Assembly (NCBI RefSeq): GCF_964204645.1
Contig: NC_134036.1
Span: 310,001 to 374,000, forward strand
Reading direction: 5' to 3'
DNA: 64,000 nucleotides
DNA from: Tubulanus polymorphus
Lineage: Eukaryota; Nemertea; Palaeonemertea; Tubulaniformes; Tubulanidae
Position 1 is the first letter of the stretch, and each line of letters starts with the position of its first letter. The notes under the pieces were generated by a model. That model was not told where the DNA came from, ran no database searches, and saw only the letters and a program-made list of their open reading frames with translations. Both the position numbers and the translations under genes were made by a program. Positions 32,608-45,300 of the stretch are shown one piece after another.

Positions 32608-35357
32608 TTAGTTACAACTAATCGACGCAACAATAGAAGCGCGGTTACCATAGGTGATTTGATATTTACCTTCTGTATCGCGATTATTCTGTAAATGTTC
32701 GTTAACTTGAACTCGAGCGTTCATCGTCGCCAGGTCGATAGCCGCAGTCAAAATCTTCGAATTCGCTAAAATCAGTTGCGTTAGTCGCGTTTCAACTTTT
32801 ACTCCCAAAACTTTCTGCCGCTAGAAAAAAACAAATTCAACAATATAGCGGCAAAGCAGCGATAACGGGTTTTCTGCACAGCCTTTTTTGTATTGTTGAT
32901 CTTGTGTGGATACAGCGTCGACCACGAATAAAGACTGTGTTGAAAATCCGATAACCCTAAATATTGAACCGTCCGATAAAATGATGTTGTTGCCACGGTA
33001 ACTGATTAACGTACCTGATTTGTAGCGCGGAATTCCGTAATATTCTTGTTCTCGTTGATGGCTTCCATCATTAAAACGAGACATTCTCCGGTGATGAAAT
33101 TACTCTCGATATTCACAACTTCTAACGACTCGTTCTCTTTAATCGCTTCGGCTAATTTCTGTAAATATACAAATCGTTAAATTGAAATGATACCATGTTT
33201 CTCCTAATCAACCGAGTCACTCTTATAAACCGCAATGAAATTTTATGATCAATTCATTTCTTTAACTTCTGTTATTGTTAGCTTGATAGTGATTTCAAAA
33301 AGAAGTAATGACCAACAGGTTGTAGATAGGCGGCCGGCCGAGTTTACTTATAAACTCAGCACAAACAAGAAATGATTTATCAATTTTCTTTAGCCTAACG
33401 ATGCAATCATTAACTAGTTAATCAACTGATTATAACTGTAGACTCGGTTTCATAGTTCAGTTTTGAGGCCGGTTCCACATTTGTCTAGTAGGGGGCGTCG
33501 GAATGTACCTTGACATGTTTATCAGAACCTTGAATGTTCGCCATTGAAAACGTTCGCAGGTGTTTGTTTTTCTTCATTGCGTCGAATAAATTAAAAAGTC
33601 TCTCATCCGAAATATTCTAGAAAAATAAACGATGCAAGTATGAATTATTCCCCCTATGACATCACGCTGGAGCTCAGACAGGATGCCCAATTTACGCCCA
33701 TTTATAAATCCCCTGATTTTTTCCATCTGACACAAATTCCCTGAATGAAGAAATTTTTAGGTTTAAAATGTTACTTTTCATCCATTTCTCATTGAATCAC
33801 GTATCGATAAAGAAAGGCATGGTCGAAACATATCCAAAACATTTTCCAGGTTTTTGGTAAAATTTGCCAAATTCCATTAGATTTTTCAGATTCACTGAGT
33901 TCCAGGTTAGTGGCCACTTTGTCAGAAGAAACCGCGAAAAGAACCAACATAATTATCGTAATATTCACCTTTAAATTGTTGAGGTTCAGATCCGTAAGTT
34001 TACTGTCGTTGCCTTTCAATTTCTGAATACTGGCTTCGACATCGGTATCATTCGGAGGTTCATCGGGTACGATCTTCAACGCGTCGTACTTAGCAACACC
34101 TATCAATCATAGAAATTTACATATTAAGCCACACCTCTAATGAACGCGTAATCGAAAGGATATGATGTAGACTTACTTTGGAAACCGCCGCCAGTTTGAG
34201 TTCCGCCCTCGACGAACGCGCTGTGATACTGAACCTGATTCAACATTCCAGTAAACTCCAATATAGCTACAACACAAAAATACCATAACATTTCCTAATT
34301 AATTCTAATTTATTAATCAATGTTAATTTATTAATTATTTCCCAATATTAATTACCGGCTAAATCGACGAGTTCTTCTTCTGTCGCTTGAGCGAGAATCT
34401 CGTCGTACTCTGTTTCAATTTCGGTGTCGTCTGATATTGTAGATTTCGGTTGCTCCTTCTTCACAAATACTTTACCTACAAACAAAGCGATCGTTCATAA
34501 ATACATAAATTTAGATGCAGCCTCCGGGAGAGTTGCATAAACGAGGCTATGATCTAAAACCAGTCTTGGCTCATCTCGGTTCTAACATCAAGCTAATTAC
34601 TTAAAACAGTATTTTTTGGAAGAAGTTATATGAGTCCAGTTGCACAATTAAAAAATTGCCTTGAATCTTAAGATTGATCTCAACTTGTAAGATTCACAAT
34701 CAGGGGCCAGTTGCTAAAAAGTTGGTTCGAGTTAACCAGTGGATAGTTGACAGAGTGACAATTAAAAGTTTATTGTTACTATGGTATCTATCCACTGGTT
34801 ATCGAGCAACCTTTTGAGCAACTGAACCCTGGTTGTGAGTTTTGGTGTGAAGTTGAAGGTGAAGTTGAGGTATAGAACTGGTCTTTAATCTAGAATTATG
34901 GACTAGCATGGAGCCAGTTCCTAAGTCATGGCTTTGACTTAAGACCAGTCTAAGACCAATAGTTCTATAGCCGATCTAACAACGACTTAAGATCACTTTC
35001 CGACGACTATGAAACCTGGCTCTGAAACTAAAATGCTCTTGAATCTAACCCCATGGAATTACAGATACAATATTTACCTCTAACTTCATGAACAAATGGT
35101 TTATTTTGTTCCCAATCTTTCTCTTCTAATGCTTTCTTCTCGAGAAACTCAAGTAGTTTTTCTCGATCGTACGGTCCGGTCGGTTCTTTAGTTGTTTGCG
35201 GTTTCATACGGTCGCTAGGTGGCAGGTACGTATTGTCGGGGTCGAAGTCGCTGTTTAACTCATCGATCTCGGCCTCGGTTAATTGACTCAATAATTCATC
35301 GATATCAACGTCCGACCATTCCTTCGTGTCTTTCCCGTACAGTTTCTGAGTCGTCAT
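32608..35357 (-). CDS. TMOD: Tropomodulin, 7 coding exons
   Basis: Actin pointed-end capping protein that binds tropomyosin. 361 residues, near the usual length of about 350-360. Coding exons: 35357-35078 (acceptor at 35365), 34475-34356, 34266-34177, 34099-33969, 33616-33509, 33158-33015 and 32820-32608, all in phase. The N-terminal tropomyosin-binding segment is DIDELLSQLTEAEIDELN, followed by the family signature PPSDR...TGPYDREKLLEFLEKKA. Exons 4-7 encode the leucine-rich-repeat domain (LTDLNLNNLKVN-type LxxLxLNN, HLRTFSMANI, LEVVNIESNFI, ITEFRATNQ, RLTQLILANSKI). The last exon diverges from vertebrate tropomodulins where an FGY(H/R)F motif is expected. A splice donor-like GAAG|GTAAAT inside it could create another C-terminus. 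A noncoding first exon near 37669 is likely. Confidence 0.92.
34703..34829. mobile_element. Foldback element, family A copy in tropomodulin intron
   Basis: About 127 bp beginning GGGGCCAGTTGCTAAAAAGT and ending TTTTGAGCAACTGAACCC. The right end is mutated relative to the type copy at 30667. It is in the first coding-intron of tropomodulin. Confidence 0.75.
34911..35022. mobile_element. Foldback element, family B, degenerate copy
   Basis: GAGCCAGTTCCTAAGTCATG ... CGACTATGAAACCTGGCTC with internal CTTAAGACCAGTCTAAG, matching the family B copies at 47551, 55913 and 62437 but eroded at both ends. Confidence 0.6.
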
Positions 35358-35539
35358 TTTTACTCTGAAAACACAAAAATCACGGATTAGCAACAAATAA
35401 TTGACGTTCATAAAATCACTTAACATTCCACAGATTCCTCGAGATATGAAAAATGTGAAGTTATGATTTACGGATCACCATGACCTAATTACAGTTGAAT
35501 TTGACTGTTTATGGATATTCAATGATGCGTCTTATGAAC

Positions 35540-35715
35540 TTATCCTCAACTGTGGAACTAGTTCCTGATCTCCGAAGTGGAACTAGCTCTGATCTCCACT
35601 GTGGAATTAGTACCTGATCTCCACTGTGGAACTAGCTCCTGATCTCCGCTGTGGAACTAGCTCCTGATCTCCACTGTGGAACTAGCTCCTGATCTCCACT
35701 GTGGAACTAGGTCAT
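35540..35715. repeat. 25-bp minisatellite (GTGGAACTAGCTCCTGATCTCCACT), about 6 copies
   Basis: Six to seven units upstream of the tropomodulin start exon, in its first intron if the 37.7-kb exon is real. The unit carries the TGTGGAACT word of foldback family E. Confidence 0.85.
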
Positions 35716-36291
35716 GGTTATCATAATAAGATTATTAGATTAATACAGTGCGACAGAAAGAGAGGAGAGAGGGAGTGATAGGATGAACGGAGTTTAATCA
35801 ACCTAAAAAGCCTCCAATTCCCATCAGAGACAATAATTAATCAACAATTTTAGATTGAACAGAACAGAACTGGAAGGTTCTTTCCAAATGTTGTGATGAA
35901 CTTTCCTTATTCAGAATATTATCACTAAATCAACATGAACAGTAACAACAACAATGACAGCAGTGATAATTAGAGACCGAAAACTGATTCAATATCTTTG
36001 TTTCAATCAGATTCAACGACTAACTGATTCTATCATTAATCAGAATCACGTAAAAAGTGATTACAGTAATTCTTACAAATCTAGAGCCCAGTTTCACAAA
36101 GCGTAATCATTGTTAAAACCATCATCTTTCAATGAATTCAACGATCGATTGTTATTCGCTTTGAGAAACTGTGTTCAGATCATTGATCATAGGAGATGTA
36201 TATGTAAGACATCGATATATGGAATGAAAATGATCAAGTTTAAAAGCCGCAGATGATATATCAGATATATAAAGCAACGACAGATATCTCA

Positions 36292-36387
36292 GGGTCCAGT
36301 TTATAATCGACGATATACCGCAGTAATTAAACCGTCCATTAAAACAGTGGATTTTAGATAACCGCGGTTTTTTGATAAACTGGTCCC
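36292..36387. mobile_element. Foldback element, family D
   Basis: About 96 bp opening GGGTCCAGTTTATAATCG and closing GATAAACTGGTCCC, with inner ACCGCAGTAATTA...ACCGCGGTT arms. Single copy in the window. Its ends resemble those of families A-C (GGGGCC-GTT) but with GTCC. Confidence 0.55.
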
Positions 36388-37668
36388 AGAGGTGAAGATA
36401 AGACTCACTACTACCACCGGCTTTATTATAAACAACATCAGCTTGCTTACCCAGCCATACTGCAACGTATTCCTTTTATCTGTTTATAGGAACAAGAAAT
36501 AACTGAAAATTCATACAGAAATTTCAATAAAATCCTCGCGGTTATGAATGTATTACGTCTATATACCGTCTGGTGCCTCGTCTGTACAATTACTGTCACT
36601 TTTATTCATTGCTCTAATTCTGGGTAATAAGCCAAACTAAATATCGCGACGACCCAAATATATCCAGGCATAATGTTTACTTTAAATCACTCTCAGATGA
36701 TGCGCAGAATGTAATATCATTTGTACAAATAAATAGACGTATGAACTGAGTTTCATATCGGTTAAAAACAGGTTTTGTTTGCTTTGAACAGAATGAATAG
36801 AATAATTCATACAATACAAACATATGTTTCATCAATGGATTCCTGACCGTGATTTGGAGAAAAGCCAAACGCTGTGAAGAGTTTAACAGTAGATATTACA
36901 TCATGGTTTATAGAAATTGGCCGACTATGAAAAAATACAATGAGCCAAATTATCCATAGCAATTGCCCGAATCCTAGAACGCTTAATTTCCTATAGAGAG
37001 AGAGAGAATCCACAGTAATGACTAAGAAGGCCCTATAGTGTTTTATCAATGGTGAACGCTGAATTTATTAGTATCAGTGTGGTTGAACCTCCGGCAATCC
37101 AACATTCCTAAGCCCTTACGTTCAATCAGAATAAATGATTTAGGTCTGTACATCTGAAATAATAAAAGGCGAGATTCCGGCAGGTGAGCTAAAAAAGGCA
37201 TTTCTTCTCCATCTTACTACAATCAGCGGAACAACAACCTTCACACTGCCGCCCTGAGCTTGCCAAATGCACTATGAATTTGGTACATGGACCCCCATGG
37301 GCGCAACATGAGCCTTGGTAGCATAAGGCAGCCAGTACACGGAAGAACTAACACTAACAAGCAAGAGGACCCCAGGCGGCAGGCCCAGACAGATGGAGTA
37401 ATTGCCTGATGATAGAACAACCAGTAAATTCCATGCCAAATAGGTTACCACACTACACAATGCTATAATGAATGATGCGGATGTTGTGTATTATTTTAAA
37501 ACTTACGAAAAAAGGTTCAAATAACTATGTAATGATTAAAAGGGTGGGATTTCAGAGGGGTTCGACGTCAATCAAGGAACAGCCATCCCTCAGTCGCTTC
37601 GAAAAACATCGACTCTAACCAGATACAACGGGCATACTCGCAGAAAATAAAACTGATTGTTAAGTTAC
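36388..37668. other. Probable tropomodulin first intron, no feature recognised
   Basis: Apart from AT-rich sequence and short spurious frames, I see nothing here. The more GC-balanced stretch at about 37080-37450 could be an old transposon fragment but has no recognisable motif. Confidence 0.3.
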
Positions 37669-37745
37669 CTTTGTTGTGCGTCCGTGGGTGTTAATTTCGA
37701 TCCGTAAATATTCTGAATTTAGTCCGAAATTCGCGTCGAAACGAG
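37669..37745 (-). other. TMOD: Probable noncoding first exon of tropomodulin
   Basis: A strong minus-strand donor (ACAAAG|GTAACTTA at 37669/37668) is followed upstream by the last sequence before the divergent DNAH6 promoter. The coding exon of tropomodulin has an acceptor seven bases before its ATG, so an untranslated exon must exist upstream, and this is the best candidate. The 5' limit is arbitrary. Confidence 0.4.
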
Positions 37746-38173
37746 AGAAAAATTAGAAATTTATTTTTTCAACTGGACGCAATTTACTTCCGGGTCCACA
37801 GTGGCTGTTCACCCCCACTCCCACCGGCTAAGTGTGAATCAAGCTTTTCAATCGCTTTTATCCGTAAATTTCATTTCAGATACTTTATCCAACGCATTTA
37901 ATCTATTGAATAACATTATTTTTCACTGAAAATACGATGGATATTTTGGTAGTTAAAAGCGTTCAATAAATCATAGATTGTATTGAAGTTCTTTTTTTCA
38001 GCAGAAACGACGTACCATTTGAAATATCATTTTTTTCACAAATTACACATCAAATTCAAAATATGACCGTAAGTTCTGAAAAAAATATTATAAATATGAG
38101 ATTAAGATTATAAACAGATTTCATATCGGTAAAAATCGCGTTATTTTGCAGTTTTTCCCTGTCAGGACACTTG

Positions 38174-38188
38174 GTTGCTAGGGGCAAC
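38174..38188 (+). promoter_or_regulatory. RFX X-box in the DNAH6 promoter
   Basis: GTTGCTAGGGGCAAC: half-sites GTTGCT and GGCAAC spaced by three bases, fitting the RFX X-box consensus (RYYNYY-N(1-3)-RRNRAC). X-boxes drive ciliary genes across animals, and the gene 1.1 kb downstream is an axonemal dynein. It lies in the interval between divergent tropomodulin and DNAH6, with further GTTGCTAGG half-sites at about 38463 and 38642. Confidence 0.75.
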
Positions 38189-39333
38189 GTGAGAAGAACC
38201 AAGATGGCCGTAGTTGTTTTGTAAAGAACTCGCAGAAAACACTTTCAAATCTGTTCGCATCAAGTTCGCAAACGTCGAAAAGTTTGCGCAATCTGGTATA
38301 TGAGATGCCCGAGGACCTAATTGTGTATTTTAACATCAATAGATTGCCATTGATTGTGATGATTTCTTTTGGTCGTGAAATGGCAATGTTAGCTGAGTGG
38401 AACTGACAAAATATTATTACGAAATCTTAAAATCGTCAAAATCGTTTTTTTTAGAATCAACCGTTGCTAGGCCTGTATGTAAAGAGTATCAAATCGTTTT
38501 AGGTGAAAGTGGATATTTTTTTCCGATTGTGATTTTTTGAAAAATTGTTGTGGCCATCATTGGCCAAGTATAGCAAATCTTGTTCAAAGAATTTAAACTG
38601 TTTGTGGCAGTCATGGCTGTTTTGATGTGTCTATAATTTGTGTTGCTAGGCCAGTACTTTATGAGATAAAGAATATTTTGGCTTTTTTCTGGTTATGATT
38701 TTGCAGAATTTCTGAGAATTTGGACATATAGGCCTATTGAAGAAAACTTAGGTCTGGTTAGCTGGTCTGGTTAGCTTACAAATTGACATTGTCTTTTCTT
38801 ATGTAAACAATTCTAGTTTTCAGTTACTTGATTATGAATTTTTTAAATCAGATTTGTTGTTTTTTGTGATTTGAACTGTGTTAACAAACTAGTAATAAAG
38901 CGCCAATTTACTGATGCCTTATGATGCCCCATATACTTAACTACTCTTCTATTCTGCTTGTAATTTGATTCTACTAAAAATTTGCCTAAATTACCTTTTT
39001 AAGTTTATTTAAGTTTTTGAGATACAAAGAAAAGCCCTTATGAATTCTGTTGATTTATTGGTTTGACTGCAAATAGGCCTCATGCAATTGAGACATGTAA
39101 TTTGGGTTTCGTTAATAGTTTGATTATAAGACAAATGATTTGGAAAATTTGAGAGTTCTTTTTAGATTTTGAAGAAAAAGCTATAAGGAAATTCTTTGAT
39201 GGTGAATTAGATTTCCTCTTTAAATGTTTCATTAATTTGCTAGTTCTAAATATTAGAATATGATTTCCTCTTCCGCAGCCGGGAACAGAAGGAGCATTCC
39301 CTTCAAGACGGAGCATTCCCTTCATTGTTGAAG

Positions 39334-42300
39334 ATGGCGTCCCACGACCCGCTGATAGCTAACGGGACGACACGTCGCGATATTTCCTCCAACAATGATT
39401 TAGACGATTCAGCTCAGTTACCGGGCGTCGACGCCGATCAGTTGAGAGCGAGGTTGTATTCGTACGCCCCGAAACAAGCGTCGCCCCCGAAAGCTCTGCG
39501 GTTTAATCGCCCGACGAAATCTCAAGTACGACGCGCCGGAATACCGTCAGGACCTAAACTAGAACCATTGGTAAGCCGTTTAGAAATAGGGCCTGAAAGA
39601 TCGGCTATTCCTGCCACCAGATGGCGAGCGTAACAATCGGACATTTTGATCAAAACTTACTTCATTATCAAATTAACAATTTAGATGAAGTTGTCTTTAG
39701 AAAAACTCAAGATTGATCTTTACAGTTTGCTATTTGAAATGATTTTTGGAATGTCGTTGAATTTCATAATCGCATTTATTTTTAATTGAATCCGGGCAGA
39801 AATCTGGCATACTAGCGCCATCTGGTGGATGTTCACTTGCCACGAGTAGAATCCTGACTAATTGTATTGAATGTATTTATATTTCAGCCTGTTTTACAAG
39901 TTCATCAATATCAAAACCGTCCGGAATATATTCACAGAATTTACCGCGAGAAAATAGCAACGAAAGATGAAGACTCGACGAGCGCCGGCGGTGGCCCGGA
40001 GCCGAAAAAACTCAAACGGGCCGGGTCCGTAGAACCGATGGAACGCCCGAAAAGTGCGGCATCGCTCCCGGAATTACCGGATGATCTGAAAGTGAAGCAG
40101 GTGAGTCGATCTATTCACCCCGAGCCCAAAAAATCTGCTAGCCCCCTCCCCCCAAAAAAAATCGAGCCCTCTACCCCAAAAAATCTGCGAGCCTCTTACC
40201 CCAAAAAATCTGCTAGCTCTTACCCCAAAAAATCTGCGAGCCTTATACTCAAAAAGAAAAACAAACTAAAATTCAGCCTCAGAATTTCATCTATCCATGA
40301 GTAATTCCTCTGACAATCCAAGGACTTAACTTAGGTCAACTCTCCAAGACCTGATCAACAGAAAACCTTTTTACTTCATAGTCATCTCTTTGAGCCTGAA
40401 CCTGTTTGTAGATGATAGATATTCTGTATATAATGAATTGTACATTGTTTCTGTCCGCTGTCACGCTGCTGGCCGACGCTGCTCTCAGGATTATTACACT
40501 ACTGATTATAATTGCGACGATTTTGAATTGAAATCTGTCAATTCATCGTTAGTCTCCAGTAAAACGGATTCGGAAATCTCCGCGGAGAAATCTGAGAATA
40601 TTAAATCAAAATTTAGTTCCGATGATTCGGAGGAATTCGAGAATATTTCCGCGACTTTTCAACCTCAAAGACACGCGAGAAAACTGAGCGTCTCCACTCG
40701 AATTCAAATATCATACGACGTTTTAGAAAACATACGAAATACTGCGCAACAATGCGAGCGGCGGTCGTCAATAGCGATGAGAACGGACGATACGCCCGCA
40801 AAGAGTCGACCGGCAACATCTATATTGAGTCGGAGAAAACTGAGTCGAGCTCAAACGTGTTTCAGCGTCGTACGATTCGCCGACGACGACCGCAACAATA
40901 CGGACCAGTTTATCGTCAATAGCAACAACAACAACAACAGCAGCAGCAGACGTAGGAATGATGAATTCTGTGATTCCTCAAGATTAGATACTGATATCTA
41001 CACCGCAGCAGATGATGATGCGACTGATAGTCTCAGAGGTTTAGCAACAGGAAATGAAGAGAGTGGATATTTGAATTCCACGGTGGATACTGCGTATTGC
41101 AGTATGTCACAGGTGGATGATTCCGCGTTCTCGACGATATCGAAATCTCAATCGTTAATTGCGGATTTAACCGGACTCAGCGAAACCGGATATTTCAGTC
41201 AATCAGATTTCTACGAATCGACAGTGAATCTACAAGAGAATCGACGTGTGAATCGCGAGGTGATGAATCTATGCATGATTCACTTCACTCTGTTACAAGC
41301 ATGCTGCATGTACAACCGATAAATATTCACTTATATTTAGCTTTTATCGTTTATTATTTTAATGATCTTTTTATTTCATCTGTTTTCCAGATTTCAATGT
41401 TTTCGATTCTCTATAAATAATTGATTAAGTTCGTTCTCTATTCGCTGTTACAGGATAGTTTCCACCAGGGGTCGCCGCTATCGCCGACACCCCCTAAAGA
41501 CGCGAAACCCTTGTCGCCCGGACGAACGAAGGTGAAACAAGCGGCGACGTCGAAGACCGGGCAACTTGAGGAAGGTTTGTATTTGTAATCTGTGATCTGT
41601 AGAATTCAGCAAGAAATGACTGTGGAATCATTGTTTCTCAATCATGGTGGGCGTTGACCTGAGACTTAGGGAATCACAAAAAGCTAGAAAGAACCACGGA
41701 GTTTGACAAATTTTATCAAAAACCTGTAAAACTCTGGATAAATTCGGATATTGCTATTGATAATGTGTTTCTTTATCAGTACGTGATTCAATGAAAAATG
41801 AATTATTTGTAACATTTTAAACTTAGAAATGTCTCTGATTCACTGTGGGAATTTTGTGTAATCACATGGAAAAATCAGGGAAAACTAAACAAAATTGTTA
41901 ATGGGTGAAAAGTGGCGACACTGAGGGAGTCGAAAAATAGCAATGAATTTGGAAAATCATTACCAAAAAATTAGGGAGAAAAGATCAAGGAAAACTCATT
42001 GTGTAAATGGGCGGAAAGTGGCGCCACCCTGTAATTTATTTGATTGTAATATTTCAGTAGCGTTAACGATGAACGTTTCGATCGACCCGTTAGAAATCGT
42101 CCGCTGGATCCGTGAGACTCCTCGAGCCGGATTTCTTTATCTCAGTCCTGCCTGTTCTAAATCATCAGTTCATCATCACTATTATAACCTCAAGTAAGTT
42201 GTACTTCATCATTCACGTAGTTATCTGATGTCTGGACCCTGCATCTATCTCAGACAACCTGTACCTTGTTCGTCCTTCATTCTGCTGTCTAGGGTTAGGT

Positions 42301-45300
42301 TTAGGGCCTACACCCTTCGCTCCAATCTACTGCCTGTATCCTGCATCTACCTCAGACAATCTGTACTCTGCACATCCTTCAATCTACTGTCTAGGGTTAG
42401 GTTTAGGGCCTGCCCCCCTCAAGACATTTTCCCTCAGATAACTGACCATTTGACTGGTGAAGTCTGTGCGATTGATTCTCCGTGCATGCTGATAATATCT
42501 CTCCTCTGTCTGTTGGGGTCAGGGGTAAAAAAACTGTAATTCATTTTCAAATGAAAATACCACAGAATACCCCAGGCTCGAGACAGAAAGGACCTGCTGA
42601 AGTCTTGAAGCTTTGACAATCAGTTTTTGTATTCGACATTGATGATTTTTTTTTTTTCGATTTGTTTTTTTTCGATTTATAGAATTGTAAATCACGAGAA
42701 CGTCAATAAACACGACTACTTGACGATCAGTCAGAAAGGTGTAACGCGTATCCGTAGCGACGACGAAACTGAATTCATTGTTCTCGATCGATGGGAACAG
42801 GAATATATACACTTTCAAAAACTACGAAAGGTCAGAAGAAAAATATGGAAAAAATGTCAAATTTTCTCCTTGTAGAAATGGAATTGTTTTGACTCATTAT
42901 CCTACGTCGTTCGCCGATATTTTCTCGCTGTTTTTCGCGGAGATTTTTAAACGCAGATTTTCTCTGCTATTTCAGGTGAAAGCGTTTTATTTATTCCGTA
43001 AATGGAAAGCGTTCAGCGTTTGGAGGAAGAACGTGCTGCACAAAAAAATTCACAACTGCAAAAAAGCTCTCAACGAGAATCTGTTCATTGTTAATATGGT
43101 GAGTTTTGAAATAATCAGAAACTTTTCTGAAAAGTAAATCAAATTCCAGTGAAATCAATACCATGTGCTGAGTGGGAGAGAGAGGCTTCTATCTATCCGA
43201 TGACTCGTTTGATAATTTCCGGATTTGGAAGCCTAAAAATCCGAGTTCAAATTTCATCGAAAATGAACTGATTTTTCACTACGAATAACCCGGTGTTTTG
43301 TTGCGCCATCTGGTGGTACCCGTTGTACTGGTGGTACAGGTAGTTAGACGAGAAGATGCACAATATCCGTGTACGATGATGACGAGAGAAATCCCACAAT
43401 AGCGAAGCCAAGATTGAAAAATTCTATATCAGAATGATTATATTTGAGGAGCGACTTTACGGCTAACATCAGGCGTACTGAGTGGTACAGGTGTTCTGTT
43501 CTATTGATACTGTTACTATGTTGTATTTTTAGTCGTTGCGTCCTGCTCTGTTAAACGTTAGAGAGATGTGTTATCGTATCAGCGATATGGGATTGTGTAA
43601 AGTAGAGAAGGGTCACACGTATGCTCTAACGGAATTCCGCGAGGCGCAGTTCGAACAGCTAAACGAAGTCGCCGGACGACTCACCGAGTTCAGAGATCTC
43701 GTAAAAGAAGTCGTGCGTTCGGCTTGTCGTACGGCTCTGTTAGAAGCAGGTTTTACTCCCGATGATTATTTCTTCGACGGCGCCGACAGTCCGGGTAAGT
43801 CTGCTGTTTTAAACTCCTCGTTATAACGAACTAACAAAAACTTATCATATTTTACAAGTGTAGAAATTCGTTTCGAATGTGTGTAAGTTAATCTGGATAA
43901 TTTCACACATTCAACTCTTAATTATCTGTCACCCAAATATTGAATCTCTCATAACAAAATTTAGTTCCTTATCGATTAAAATGATATATATCTAACGACC
44001 ACCTGTGATTATCAACCAGCGAGACAACTGTCCTAATAGTGTAGAGGATACTCAAGAGTCTGAACTGGGTAATAACAAACCATCAGTTTTCTGGTGCCAT
44101 GAAGTTCGTTGTAACAAGGTTACACTAATGTTTTCATCTCCTCGGTGAATGTTTGCTGAATTTTAGAAGATTTCTTTATGAATTTAATCTCGAACTGTTG
44201 TCTCGTATCGGCAGGAGCAGACGGAGCGCCGGGAACGTCCTCTAGTTACATGCAGAGCAATTACGATATGGATATCTACGGAGAGGCTCCAGATAAAATG
44301 ACATACACGGAACAAGCGAACAAACGGGCTCACTGCAAAAGACTGACCTGGTAAATATTGAAAACTGCATGATTTTCTATTGTAGACATTTAGAAATTCT
44401 TTAAATTTTGACTTTGTACCCTATTGATATTCTTGCCTAAATTTCCCGGGCCTGGTTTTATAGACTGATATTTACTTTTTAGCCCTCAATCCTATCCACA
44501 AAGTAATTCATAATTATTTGAGAAATTCAGTTGATAAAAGGAAGGAAGACCTATAAATCCTATAAACTTGAAGTAATATGAATTTATCATTATTATTCAG
44601 TTTTATTCGGCTAGCTGATTACTTGATAGTCAACACGATGCACGTACTAGCGGTGAACTCGGTATCCACACTACTGAACTACCTGACCGACCAGCTACAG
44701 AACACGCCACCTATTGCTGAAATACAGGCGTTCATGAACGAACCGGAAGAGGTCGAAGAAACCGAGGAAGAATCGAAGAAGAAGAAAGAAGAAAAAGTCG
44801 ATCCCAACGCAGAGGTTTGTGTCCGATTAATCAACCTCAACTTGACTCTAATGTTCACAAATAGAGATTCATTTTTAAATCAATTTACGATTAACTGAAT
44901 TAATGAAAAAATTAAATCCATGTAGGACTTAAACTTATTAATGAAACTGTGTGCAGAGTCCAGTTTCACAAGAAAAAGTTTAATCTAAAATTGGGTCAGT
45001 TTAAATGTTGTCATTCAGTTCGCACATTTTCATAAAACTGCTTTAGTTCACATACAGGTCATATTTTGCGAACTGAAATTGTCAATATATTTTTTCCTAG
45101 GATGAAGAAGACCAACAGAAGATCCTGCCACCCCTATTTACGAATGAGTTCATCTTGGAGCCGAACCAGTTGATTTTCTATCCGGATCAGGACGAGTTTC
45201 AGGACAGTATCGTTGAAGTGATTAAGAGATTTCAGGACGCTGTACTTAGTGTTCAGAATCTCGTTCCTGATCAATACTTCGACGCTTTCACCAGGTAGGA

